Shown here in pieces: positions 11,103 to 22,830 of a stretch of 64,000 nucleotides of DNA. A model generated the notes under the pieces. That model saw only the letters and a list, made by a program, of their open reading frames with translations. It did not search any database and had not been told where the DNA came from. The stretch comes from Zygnema cylindricum (lineage: Eukaryota > Streptophyta > Zygnematophyceae > Zygnematales > Zygnemataceae), in contig JBBHKE010002225.1 of the NCBI GenBank assembly GCA_037447655.1, positions 24,947 through 88,946 on the forward strand, written 5' to 3'. Position 1 is the stretch's first letter, and every line of letters starts with the position of its first letter. A program made the position numbers and the translations under genes.

Positions 11103-14100
11103 TTAACCCAAATACCGAAGCAAAACTCCATCATTTCCTAAAACAAAGCCTTGCTTCTCTCCCACAAACCTGCAAAGAAAAACAAAAGGAAAAGCATAAA
11201 TGGTAAGTAAAACTTCAAAATATAAAAGCATGTGCAAACCATAGACCATAAACCATAAACAGAAGAAAAAATATAACACCCTCCGGAGTTATAGACAGTA
11301 GTGTTGTGTATCGGTAAATTTCCTATGGCAATAATTTTGATAAACAGTATTATCGGTAATCGAACAGCGGGGGGGCTGAATAAATTTGTTACCGCCAATA
11401 TATATGAAAACATATGGTATTATTATAGGCTAGTACAGTAATATACAATATATAGTGTATAGTATGTCATGTCACGTATCACAATCCGGTTCATACTCAG
11501 AAGAGCGAAAGTACAGAACTCTACTACGAATCAAGCAACATTTTCTGTACAAAAAAGTCGTACCAAAATTTAATCGCAAAATTTGTCTTTTGGCATGTTG
11601 GACCAATATATCGGTTAAAAATAACGGTAATTTCCTTACAGATATATCAATCCGATACATCAATTACCAGTAAGTCAAAAAAGCTACATATCCATAATCG
11701 GGAAGAGGCTACCAATACACAACACTAGTTATAACCTTTTCGATGGGTTTGTAATTTCCTCTACAAATTCTTGATGTAATCCATTCTCCTTAAAGAACAT
11801 AGAAAGTTTCTGACTCCACAAGAAAAAAGAAACACAAAAAAACCCACAAGTGTACTACCACCATCAACTCATCCACGCATGAAGGCCGAAAAAATCCCGA
11901 TTTCATCCGAAAATCAGTCCCCTAAATCCCAAATTAAATAAGAAATAAAAGATCAAACAAAGCCCCTTAATGACATTTAAAAGCCCATTAAGTACAAAAA
12001 AAAACGAAAGCAAAAATAGGAAGTAATAGCAATAGCAAAACTAATACTAATATTAAATACTGATACTGACACTGTATTAATACCAATACTAATACTTACA
12101 CTAATATGTTATACTAATACTAACACTAACACTATTACTGGTACATATACTAATGCTAGCACTACCACTAATATTAATGCTAATACTAACAAAAAGAAAT
12201 AAGAAAGAAGAAGAAAGAAAAAAAGGGGAGAGTGGGGAGAGAGGGGGGTAGGGAGAGAGGGGGGTAGGGAGAGGGAAGAGAAACTCACTTCACAGTGTAT
12301 AAATTAGCAGCAAGATTATCCGCCACCTTGTCTCGAACCCAAGATTTTCCTCCGTCGGTCGTTTTCAACAACACTCCACTCCCTCCCGCGGCCCAAGCCT
12401 CATCCTGAAAATTAAACATCAACATTTAAAACACACAGTCAAAACCAAACGTATTAAAACATTAACCATTAAAACCGGAAATACTGAGACACGTTTTCTT
12501 CACACTTTCAACAACATTTCGACTACCTCTTGTAGCCCAAGCCTCAACAGAAAATCTAAATTAGAAAACTTTAAAACATAAACAATCGAAACGTAAAGTA
12601 ATACAGCATAACAATTGAAACATGAAATAAAAAACTTTAACTGCATCTCCGGGCTACCTTAAAGTATTCTATATCATAATAAAGTGTTGAAAAGGTTTTC
12701 TTCACATTGATTCAGAATTTTCTTTGAGAGCCTTCAAGATTTCCTTTCAAGTTATTTAAGTCTTGAAGTCTATTAAGTTGTTAAGTTTTTTTGGGTGTTT
12801 CCAGACAATAACGGTTGTCTAAGGGAATTTTCTCAAGGATAATGTCCTCCCAGAAGCCATTTTTGACCAAAACCAAATACAGCTTGAGGATTGGCTGAAT
12901 TTTTTTCAGCAAAATTTAGATGTTAAGAGTGGTTAGTTTTTTTCCAGAGATCTTTTAAATATAGGATCAATTAGGTTTTCTTCAAGAATTGGTCAGAGTT
13001 TTTTTCAAGATAGTATTTTGAATTTGGGACTGGTTATGGGTTTTCAGGATTTTCTTCGAGGTTCTATTTCAGAGCTTTCCCTCTCAAACCTTGAGAAAAC
13101 AAACCAGAAAAAAAAAACAGTAATACTTTTAGCATTTACTTTAGCATTTATTTGGAGTTTTTTGGAATCCAAAAGTTCTATTAATTTCAAACATTAAACA
13201 CTGTCAACAAATTTCCTAAACTTTTTCTGAAGAGATTTCCATGTGTTTTAAATAAGTTTTACTGTGAATGCCTCTTTGGGTTCCAAATTTTGCTAGAAGT
13301 ACAAAAACCTTGAGAACAAGCGAGATAACTTTAGGAGTTGAACATGAAAACTAAAATAATAAAAAAATGCTAACATAAATGAATGCTTTACTTCACAGAC
13401 GTTTTCATCTACCATAAGCAGCATCTTTTGCCACGAGACACCCCACAAAAATACTGACTAACCAAATCCAGAGTTCCCCTCGGTTTGAATTTCCCTCTGT
13501 TTCCAAATTATTATTAAGTAGACAAAAATTGACAAAATAGACTAAGTTATAACAACATAAAAAAAACATTTTCAATCACAGTATAAAACCGACCTGTGAT
13601 CTCATATCTCAGAAAAATAAAAAATAAAACAGCAACAGAAAATATTATGTTTTACCATAACATAAAACCTACCTGCGATCTTTTACAGAAGAATAACAGA
13701 AAAACATTTTTTAACCATAATGTAATCTTCCAGTGATCTGTATCCCATGTCAAGGGTTCCACACCCTCAACTCAACCATCATTTTTCAGAATAGTAGCCA
13801 TTATAACAATAAGAAGTAATTAATTAATGCAAAAAAGCAAAATAAAAGAAAACCAGAAATAGTACTAAACCTACCTGTGATCTGTATCCCACGTCAAGGA
13901 TTCCAAATCCTCGGCTCGAGATTCGAACTTCATCAAAGTCTTCAGAAACCTGAAAATATTCACAATTTCACGAACAATCAGAGTCGTAAAAAGAAATAAC
14001 CGCTGACCAAACCACTGACAAAAAAAAATGACATAAAGAGAGAGAAAACATATACAAAAAAGAAAACCACTGCCTGAAAAAGGGGATGAAAAACCACACA

Positions 14101-17100
14101 GAAACAAAGAAAAACTCACATGATTCATACATAAATACTATTGAAATTATTTACAAATGTGATCACATGATAAAATTGAACATGTATTAAATTCTGTCAT
14201 AAACTAAACACATTTTATTAGAGCTGTTAGAAATTTACGTGACAATTCCAAAGATAAATGACAATTTGATACATAACTGTGTGGACTGAGTACTGAAGTT
14301 GAAAATGATTTTGTCAAATCAAATCTATCTCTCCCTGAGAAACTGAAAATCTGAAAAATCTAAAAATCTTAAACAGGAATTCTTCGTGATGAAAAAAATA
14401 CATAGCATGATATAAAAAAAGGGGAAGCAAATTGCAGATAATGTAGCAGATTGTTTGTGGGAAAAAAGAGTGCATAGAAATAAAAACGCTTTACTGCAAT
14501 TCAAAAGAGAAAAGAATTGTAAAAAAGAAATGTAAAAACTAGGTGTGGAAAAAAAAATGTTAAAATAAAAAAATGTAAGAAAATAAAATGTTTAAAAAAA
14601 AAAATCGTTGATGAGAAATAAAAAAAAGAACACAAAAAAAAATGAAAAAACGTTTTTTACCCCAGTCCCTCTCCCGAGGAAAAGGCCGCCTCCGCGAACC
14701 AAGAGCCATAATCCTCCGTCTCCTCTCCAGCCCATATTTTGAATCCGACGAGCACTTTGTCTATTGTGGGGCTGCCAGTAAGCCTGCAATATGAATACGT
14801 GTTGAGAAAAAAAACATTTACAAATCATTTACAAAACATTGACAAAAAACTAGCAAAATCTTGCAAAACAGTTAGAAAACAGTCTTACAATAGCATTTAC
14901 AAAACATTTGCAAAACACTTACAAAACACTTACAAAACACTTGCAAAAGTCTTGCAAACATTTTGAAAACGCTAAGCACTTAAAACACGTAGAAAACACT
15001 TAGAAAGACTTAGAAAACACTCAAAAAACACTTACAAAACACTTGAACACTTCACAAGACATTCAAAACGCCTGCAAAGAACGTACAACCTAATCAGCAC
15101 TTACAAAACGTTTAACACATTTTTGGGAATTAGGTTTATAGACATTTCATGATGGTAAATGTAAAATTTACACCCAGAGGATTAGGCTTTCAGGTTTTTC
15201 ACAAGATTCACATTCAAAACATTTTTACAATAGACTTCTAGGCTTTTCAAAAAAATCGGGGTTTTAGGATTTCATGGGGTACAAGATTTCTCTACTGGTT
15301 TTCTAGAGATTCTCTGCGGTATGCTAAGTTTTTAATTAGGATTTAGGCTTTCACACTAAATAACAACGCTTTTACTTAGAAAAAGGTTTTTCGAGGTATA
15401 CTGCGGTAATTGAGATGGGGAAAAAAAAAAGGGTTTTCTGCGATTTTTTGGTGGTTTTTGCCATTGTTATTGGACGGCTTTGACTTTCTTCACAACTTCT
15501 TTGGAATGTAAAGAGTACTTTGACATGTGGGTGTAAATATGATAAGTGAAAATTCCTAGACAAAAATGAAGCTCCCATTTTGAGGTTTTTCACAGTGTTC
15601 AAAGCATTTCCATTGCTCTGTTTGATTTAATCTGATTACACTTTCATATGACATACTTCAGCTTCAATTAGTCACATTCAATTATTCAAAAGATGGGAAC
15701 AAAAGAAAAATTTGGTTGAGATTGGTAAGAATTTCCTATGAACTAAACTGAAATGAAACAGTTTGAAAATGTTGAGAGTTTATGTTACCTCGTATTTTTG
15801 TCTACTAAGGTTATCACTATTAGTGTTATCCACACTATTTAATGAAAAAAATACATTTACTGATTATAGCCAGTCATAAGGAGAAACAAAGCAAAATCTA
15901 TCCAGCACTTAACATGAATTAGTCCAAGGCAGACCTCCTTCAAAAGAAATGATTAAAAACACAATCGCACTTGTTGTTTTCATTGTGTTCGTTGATAACT
16001 TGAACAAAAATTTGCTGACACAACCAACATTAACAAGCAATTACAGTATAAGAACAATTTATGGTTTTACTTGTGGTTTATGGCTTTAGGTATGGTGGGA
16101 TACATCAAATTCTCTCTCACAACAACAGAAACAGGCAGCCCTAATAGTACAATGGCACTTGCTCCAATTTTTAAACATTTTCAAGTCACTAGAATGTCTT
16201 CGACGTTATTTTCAACTGTTGCATTTAATTTTTTAACGGAGCAATCAAAAGTAAAACCATCACTTTTCAAGTGCTTACCTCCAATGAAAATCCAGCATTT
16301 TAACATAAAGTTAAATGCATTTAACTGCCAAAAAAATGTTGACACTAGAAATGATGGACGCATAGTAATAGCAAAAAATATGGTTGGAACATAAAATAAA
16401 TGACAAGAGTACTGGGAAAGAATGTGGGAAGGATTAATGGATGATTTTGTTCCTCCATACCTGACCAGGTTCCCATGTAAGATAGAAGTTTCCTCGACTG
16501 GAAACTGCAACATAGTCTCCGTCAGGAGAGCGGTTCACAGTGTTGAAATTTCCGGTGTAATAACTCGCTCCACTGATTCCACTAGATACAGTCCTGAAAT
16601 TCAAAAAGACAAAACAGGAAAAACATCTGTATGTAAACCTACTGTTGTATACGATCCGCTAAAAAAGTTTAAGACACTACTGTTCTGTATTCTGAAAAAA
16701 TATTAATCATTTATGAAAATAGACATCAAAGTCTAACTAGCATAAGGGAAACAGTCCATATAAACCTTATCTCATAGACTAAGTATCAACATAAAAGTTG
16801 ACTACTTCATGGTTTCAATGAAGCAGTGTGAAGAAAGCCGCAGACAAAAAAAAAAGCAAATTCTAAGTTAACAGCTTAAATCCAGTCCGTAGTACAATTG
16901 CATTTCCCGGAGTCCAACATTCCGCAAAAGTTAACAAAAATAAGCTACTTTCCATAATTAAAATTGGGGAAACGGTAGCAGACTTTTTTAATAATAAAAA
17001 AATCCTCTCCACTCCCCTCTCCCTCTCCCACTCCCTCGCTCTCTCCCTCGTCCCCTCTCCCTCGCCCCCTCTTCCTCTCCCTCCATTCACAGAAAGAACC

Positions 17101-19405
17101 CCTCTACCATTCCCCCTGCCTCTCCCTTTCCTCTGTCTCTCCTTCCCAACCACCTCACCCCCCTCCTGTCCCTTCTTCAACAGGAAACACACACCTATTG
17201 AGAGTTGCCGACACAGTTTCCTCAACGGCTGCCCTCCAGTTATACCCAGAATTGGACGTCACATAGATCGCCCCTTCATCAGTTACCATTTCCGCGTTTT
17301 TCTCACCGTTTGCTTTTATCAACAACTGCAAGAGTGAAAAAAAAAAACCCGCAACAGAACCTAAGATATAATAAAAATGTGGAACTAAAATGTGAAGTGC
17401 CTTAATGATTTTGTTACAGCTTCCAAAAATCAGGAAGTCCATTGTGAGAAAAAAACAATCGGACAACAGACGGACATGAAAACATCCCAACCACGCACTT
17501 GGACCGCCCAACATTCTTAGAACAGAATTTAACAAAAAATTAGAAACAGGCAACACCATATTTGTGCAAGTGCAGTGGACAGGACAAAATAAGCCTCCTT
17601 TGATTGCAAACAACTTTGATACCAAACTCAACATCAAAATTGCATTAGTTGTCACAAGTTCCTGCATGTCAATACAAATGACATTTTGACAAGATACAGT
17701 GTGATTTCAGTAAAATCTATGAAAAATGTGTCTGGATAAGAGTTTGTCATTTCATTTAAAATTGCCTTTAGAATAAGACAATGCTATCTGATTAAGAACA
17801 CATCATCTAAAAGGAACCTTCAACTGACTAAAGATACACCATCTGGATAGGAGAAGTCAAACCTTCAACTGACTAAAGATACACCATCTGGATAGGAGAA
17901 GTCATCCAAATAGGAATGAATCACTAAAATAAGAAAATGTCGTTTGAATTAAAAGTGTCATCCAAAAAAAAAAACATGCTACCAGAATAAAACATGTTAA
18001 TTTACAGAACTAATACTGGTAAAGAGAAATCAACAAAATCAATAAAGCGAGCAACAACATTGATAACAAACAATAAGATTACCGGAGTCCCTGGAAGTCG
18101 AGAACTGAGAGGAATTCGTTCCCAACTCTCTCCTCCATTGAATGTGTGTAGAAGAATTGCCGGTTTTCCAACAATCCAGCCTTCATTTCCCGAGAAACTG
18201 ATGGAATTGAAACGGTAATTGAAATCTTCGTCCTGGGCTGAGGGAATCTCTTTTGACTGCCATGACTTGCCACCGTCCTTGGTCTCCAAGAGAGTCTGTC
18301 TAGTTCCCAAAAGGAAACCTGAAATACAAAACAAAAAAGATACGGTGTCACAATTCACGTTCAAATTGCAAATCATAGAAAAAAAATGCTAAAAAAAAAT
18401 GAAGAAAAAAGAAGGTAAATGTTCCCAGAGTTCAGCTACACAGAAATTATTCACAGTAATTCATGACATGTTTCTAAACAGAGTCAGTTTATCTATATTT
18501 ACTCAGTTCACATTCTACTCAACCAACATTTCACCTAGTTCATGACTTTGCTTGTTAACGGATTACAGCAGAAAAAAAGTGACATGCAGTGGGATTTTAG
18601 AGTTGAAATTAAAAAATGGCCTGAACTTTCTTCTGCAAAAACAACAGAAACTGAAACCGGCAAATAGTGACTGATTCCTCAAAAAAAAAAAAACAATGCT
18701 TTACTTTAACAACATTCAATACAGCAAACTTATTGCATACTTTACCGCTTATTTTAGAATAAACTAGACCTTCATTCACATACTGATATAAATATCACAG
18801 CTAACTCATCCAGAAGGCCAGTGCTTCAGCTCAAAACCATCACTTAACATAAACAAGCTTTCTCACTTCTTCAAATGCTAATCTAACAAGCACAAGAATA
18901 ACTTATAACCTAAATAATACAGAAATCCCCTACGGCTTTAACAAATACAAAAATCACTTGTAACCTAACGAGTACAAAATAACAACTTACCATGTGAAGG
19001 ATCATTTGGTACAAATGCAATGTCCAGAAGCACCACTCCAGGGTCAATAGGGAGAGGAACTTTCTCCCATTCTGAAATTCCTTGCTCAGCAATGGCAGGC
19101 TCAATAATAGTAGAAGAAGCCGACAAACCGAAGGACAAAGCACCTCCAGCCAACAGGATATCTCTCCTGCTCAAGGAATCAGATGCTGCCACCTCATTAT
19201 CATCAGCATTGCGTGACACGCAGACAGCTTCCCGTCCTTGCTTAGAAACTTTTGACACTTTTTTGTGATTCAAAGCTCCAAAGCGCAATTTAGGGCATTC
19301 GGTTCCCTGTCGAAATCCCTGAAATGTTTGGATTTTCGGAGAAGATGATTTTGTTGAGAGAGAGTTGGTAAAAAGGTGAGTTTGGTAAGCTTGAAGGGCA
19401 GCCAT
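11103..19405 (-). CDS. HCF136: HCF136, photosystem II assembly factor (YCF48 type)
   Basis: A lumenal beta-propeller protein needed to assemble the photosystem II reaction centre. Eight exons read in phase: 19405-18991, 18318-18083, 17325-17195, 16593-16461, 14783-14661, 13949-13875, 12404-12289 and 11169-11103. They total 1,296 nt, or 431 residues (Arabidopsis 403). All introns are GT-AG. Residues 1 to about 105 are a plastid transit peptide followed by a thylakoid signal with SRRD, a hydrophobic core ([11 protein letters not shown]) and an AIA cleavage site: the twin-arginine route. The mature part holds propeller repeats ([65 protein letters not shown]). Introns are long (up to 1.7 kb) and repeat-rich. 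The start is the first ATG and gives a standard targeting sequence. Confidence 0.96.
12027..12275. repeat. Low-complexity block in HCF136 intron 7
   Basis: The left part is a degenerate array of TAATAC and ACTAAT units (12027-12195). It is followed by a purine block with repeated GGGGGGTAGGGAGAGA (12200-12275), directly beside the exon 7 donor. Confidence 0.8.
14815..15120. repeat. Degenerate tandem array of ACAAAACACTT units
   Basis: This stretch of HCF136 intron 4 repeats a unit of about 11 bp such as TTACAAAACAC and TTGCAAAACAC with drift. It keeps a frame open by chance and is not coding. Confidence 0.75.
17815..17904. repeat. 45-bp tandem duplication in HCF136 intron 2
   Basis: Two near-identical 45-bp units (17815-17859 and 17860-17904), each containing CTTCAACTGACTAAAGATAC and CATCTGGATAGGAGAAG. 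Confidence 0.85.
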
Positions 19406-19997
19406 GGCTACTACAAAACTCCCTCAGCACTGTCACTCGTCTCCGTTTACTGAAGGTAATCTTCAAAATTGGTAACTTAACTTGAAATAATTTTAACCTG
19501 AAGTCAATTCCCTGGCGCAACCGAAGTTACTTGACAAGTACATGTTCTTTGTCTCGAAGTATAGGAAAAAAAACTCTCTCATTCGTCGAAACGTTTTTGG
19601 CGCGTGTAATACGACACTTTAAATGGCTAATCTCGGGGAAAAGTATGATCCGACGGCTTATAATGTGCCACGCAATGGGCTGAAAAAAAGAATATGCGAG
19701 CGATCTGGGAAAGATGCACGGGAGAATTTGACTAATAATTGGACTAAGTTTCCGCACATGTGTAAAGTTGCGAGAATGGAAAGATTGCAATTTGCACGTG
19801 TGAAATATTGTAACGTGGCGGTTCGGGAGCCAGTCGCAGGTGTCGCTCCCATCCACAAGGGCAGGGGAAGGCAACCTTCTAGAAATGTTTCGTTCACGCC
19901 TTCTCCGGGCAAGCTATATGTTAATAACTTAATACCCATTTAGCCCCTATATATTATAAAGGTATTAAGTAATTTAAATTATTTTTGATATCAACAT
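19406..19997. other. HCF136 upstream region with an unassigned small ORF
   Basis: This is the promoter side of HCF136. A 106-codon frame on the plus strand (19623-19943) starts MANLGEKYDPTAYN and is divergent from HCF136. It shows no domain I recognise, and an overlapping frame on the other strand is also open, so I leave it as a possible but unsupported gene. Confidence 0.3.
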
Positions 19998-20068
19998 GTG
20001 CCAGTGGTCTAGTGGTAGAATAGTACCCTGCTACGGTACAGACCCGGGTTCGATTCCCGGCTGGCACA
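19998..20068 (+). tRNA. tRNA-Gly body with GCU anticodon
   Basis: 71-nt cloverleaf. The acceptor stem GTGCCAG pairs with CTGGCAC, followed by discriminator A (20068). The D-arm (GGTCTAGTGGTAGAA) and T-arm (GACCCGGGTTCGATTCCCGG) are those of plant tRNA-Gly(GCC). The anticodon stem GTACC/GGTAC is fully paired and the loop reads CTGCTAC, so positions 34-36 are GCU, which would read serine AGC and AGU codons. Plant tRNA-Gly has CTGCCAC here. There is no long variable arm, so the body is not that of tRNA-Ser. A TTTT terminator follows directly. It may be a mutated gene or an active odd isoacceptor. Confidence 0.9.
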
Positions 20069-20072
20069 TTTT
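20069..20072 (+). terminator. Pol III terminator TTTT
   Basis: Four T residues directly follow the discriminator base of the upstream tRNA gene. Confidence 0.8.
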
Positions 20073-20301
20073 GCTGTAATTCTTGCGTTTTGCAGGTTGC
20101 TGGAGAGTTGTAAAAGTTAGAAACGGATCAACAATTACTGGATCGTTGCCGGTTGTAAAGGTTTGCACGTGTTACAGCGTCTATTGCTGCAGCCATAATC
20201 CGTTTGAAACTTTGAACTAGGAGGGTCAAGTTGATGAACGTCAAGACTTCAACTTTCGTTCTTCAAAAGTACAACTAAATAGAATTCAGGTGAAGGAGCA
20301 A

Positions 20302-20806
20302 TACACCGCGAATCGTAATTAGAGTAAATTACTCTAATTCGGTCGCTCGAAATTTTGACTCTATCACATCAAATAGAGTAATCGATTCTAATTTTTTCAT
20401 TATTCTAATTTAGGTAAGGTTTAATTAGCGTTTTTAATTCTAATATATGTTAGTTTTAAATAGTGTGGAGTACGGACGACGTCCGACCGTGCAAAATTGT
20501 ACTTTTATAAGTAAAAAAGTACAAATAATGATTTAATACAGGCCATTATCATGTAACTGCGTTTTAACGAAACGCGTAGTGCGAACGTCATAGTGACGAT
20601 AAACTGTACGTTTTGTCAGATTCTGTATGAATACCTTATTTACAGTAGAGGATATTAACTTGCCAAATTAGAGTACACCGCATGAATTAGAGTAAATTCC
20701 TTTTTGAAACAGCTCTATCACATAAATTAGAGTAAACTACTATAATTATTTTTTTCTCTTTTTTTACTCTAATTTTTTCATTACTCTAATTACGATGCGC
20801 GGTGTA
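20302..20806. mobile_element. MITE family C, copy 1 (505 bp)
   Basis: Inverted termini: left TACACCGCGAATCGTAATTA, right end ...TAATTACGATGCGCGGTGTA. The inside is rich in the motif ATTAGAGTAA in both orientations and is about 90% alike, by eye, to 22049-22552. There is no coding capacity. The outer TA suggests TA target duplication. It also carries an internal copy of the terminal motif (TACACCGCATGAATTAGAGT at about 20674). Confidence 0.88.
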
Positions 20807-21275
20807 GTTTCCAAAGGCGTGTCCATGTTTTGTCTTGGTTTATTAAATTTTGTAGAAATTATTTTTTTCTTAAAAAATCCATGTGGTGAACAATCTTGTT
20901 ACAACGTGGCAAGGATAAAAGGTGCTACATTTGGAAGACTTATGGCCCTCAAAACTACATTGCCCATTGCTACTAGCGCTACTAATTTTTGAGGCAGCCA
21001 AATTTCGTTTACTGACTATCCATTTTTCCTATTCTTAAACGTGATATAGCGATGGGAATGTCAACACATAAGCGCTTACATCAAAAAGAAACCCCAACGG
21101 TAAGACATTAAACTGCACAATGCGTAACACCAATAGCGATAGGCAGGGTAGTTTAGCAAAGCAAGGTGTTTGGAAGCTTAAAGGACAAAAGAGGCTGCAT
21201 TAGGCTAAGAAGAGGGAGGGTGGTAAAAAACTTGTTAAAGTATATTTATTTAAATTTAAAGACTGATGTCATCTT

Positions 21276-21346
21276 GTGCCAGTGGTCTAGTGGTAGAATA
21301 GTAGCCTGCCACGGTACAGACCCGGGTTCGATTCCCGGCTGGCACA
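21276..21346 (+). tRNA. tRNA-Gly(GCC)-like gene with anticodon-stem mismatch
   Basis: 71 nt, nearly identical to the gene at 19998. The loop CTGCCAC gives the normal GCC anticodon. The anticodon stem reads GTAGC against GGTAC, so pair 30-40 is G-G and is broken; the plant form has GTACC. Acceptor, D and T arms are intact. No T run follows directly; the first TTTT is at 21362. It may be a decaying copy. Confidence 0.88.
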
Positions 21347-21501
21347 TCGTCAAGACTTGGCTTTTGTTCGTTCCTGATCAAGCAGTGTCTGTCGTAACAT
21401 GTAATTGGACAAAACAATCGTACGACTAATAATTGAGTCTGCGCTCTGCAGCTTGAAGAGCCGTCCGATGGACGCAAAGTATTTTATTTGTCAGTGTACA
21501 G

Positions 21502-22045
21502 TACACCGCGCATCGTTATTAGTGTCAAAGTTTAAATTGTGTGTAAGTAAATATACCGTCATTGACGCTAATTAAGAATTTGAAAATTAAAAAAAAAAAG
21601 GTTTATTCTAATTTCAGTGTTAACGCTAATTTGGAACAGCAAAAATGGAAAAATTTCTGTACAATTATATACATTATTATATGTATCCGTACAAAATATA
21701 AAAAATCGTACACCGTAGTGAAATTTAAATATCCGTACATGTCAGACTTATTTACTATGTCAGACCAATCCCGTTTTTGTAGCGCACGTTCCTATGCGAA
21801 CGCGTCCGATTTAAGTCATTTTTTGTAAAATTTTCAACTAAAAAGGTACATTTATGTACGGTCTGACATCAACCGTACACCACACTATTTACATATTAAT
21901 ATACTTTCGTTCTGTACGCTAATTTGTACGGAACCTCAATTAACGTCAAGGGAAAATTAAAATCACGTATACTATTTTTGGAAAAAAAACAAAATTTTAA
22001 GAACCCAAATTAGTGACCTTGACACTAATAACGATGCGCGGTGTA
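21502..22045. mobile_element. MITE family D, copy 1 (544 bp)
   Basis: Perfect inverted termini of about 27 bp, with left end TACACCGCGCATCGTTATTA and right end ...AACGATGCGCGGTGTA. It has no coding capacity. The inner part holds GTACGG-type palindromes shared with family C. It abuts the next MITE with three bases between them. Confidence 0.9.
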
Positions 22046-22048
22046 CAG

Positions 22049-22552
22049 TACACCGCGAATCGTAATTAGAGTAAATTACTCTAATTCGGTCGCTCGAAAT
22101 TTCGACTCTATCACATGAAATAGAGTAAATGATTCTAATTTTTTCATTTTCTATTTAAGGTAAAGTTTAATTAGCGATTTTAATTCTAATATAGGTTCGT
22201 TTTAAATAGTGTGGAGTGCGGACGACCTCCGACCGTGCAAAATTGTACTTTTTTAAGTAAAAAAGTACCAATAGTGATTTAATACAGGCCGTTATCATGC
22301 AAATGCGTTTTAACAAACCTCGTAGTGCAAACGTCATAGTGACGATAAACTGTACGTTTTGCCAAATTCTGTACGAATACCCTATTTACAGTAGAGGATA
22401 TTAGCGTGCCAAATTAGAGTACTAAAATAAATTAGAGTAAACTTCATAGTTGAAAAAGCTCTATCACATAAATTAGCGTTAATTACTCTAATTTTTTTTT
22501 CTAGTTTTTGTACTCTAATTTTTTCATTACTCTAATTATGATTCGCGATGTA
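22049..22552. mobile_element. MITE family C, copy 2 (504 bp)
   Basis: Same structure and near-identical sequence to 20302-20806. The right terminus is mutated (ATTCGCGATGTA instead of ATGCGCGGTGTA). Confidence 0.88.
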
Positions 22553-22598
22553 GTTTAAATTTTAAACTGTACGGTACACTTTAAGAGCAACTGGAATG

Positions 22599-22830
22599 TA
22601 CACCGCGCATCGTTATTAGTGTCAAAGTTTAAACAGTGTGTAAGTAAATTTACCGTCATTAACGCTAATTAAGAATTTGAAAATAAAAAAAAAAAGGTTT
22701 ATTCTAATTTCCGCGTTAACGCTAATTTGGGGACAGCAAAAATGGAATATTCTCCGTACGATTGTACACATTAATCTATGTAGCCGTACACAATCTTAAA
22801 AATTGTACGACGGCGCCAAATCGAGTATCC
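22599..22830. mobile_element. MITE family D, copy 2, left part only
   Basis: Starts TACACCGCGCATCGTTATTA like 21502 and matches that copy for about 230 bp. No right terminus is found downstream, so the copy is truncated or rearranged. Confidence 0.7.

Noticed and set aside
19623-19943. 106-codon ORF divergent from HCF136
   Set aside because: No domain, and a frame on the other strand is equally open; not enough to call a gene.
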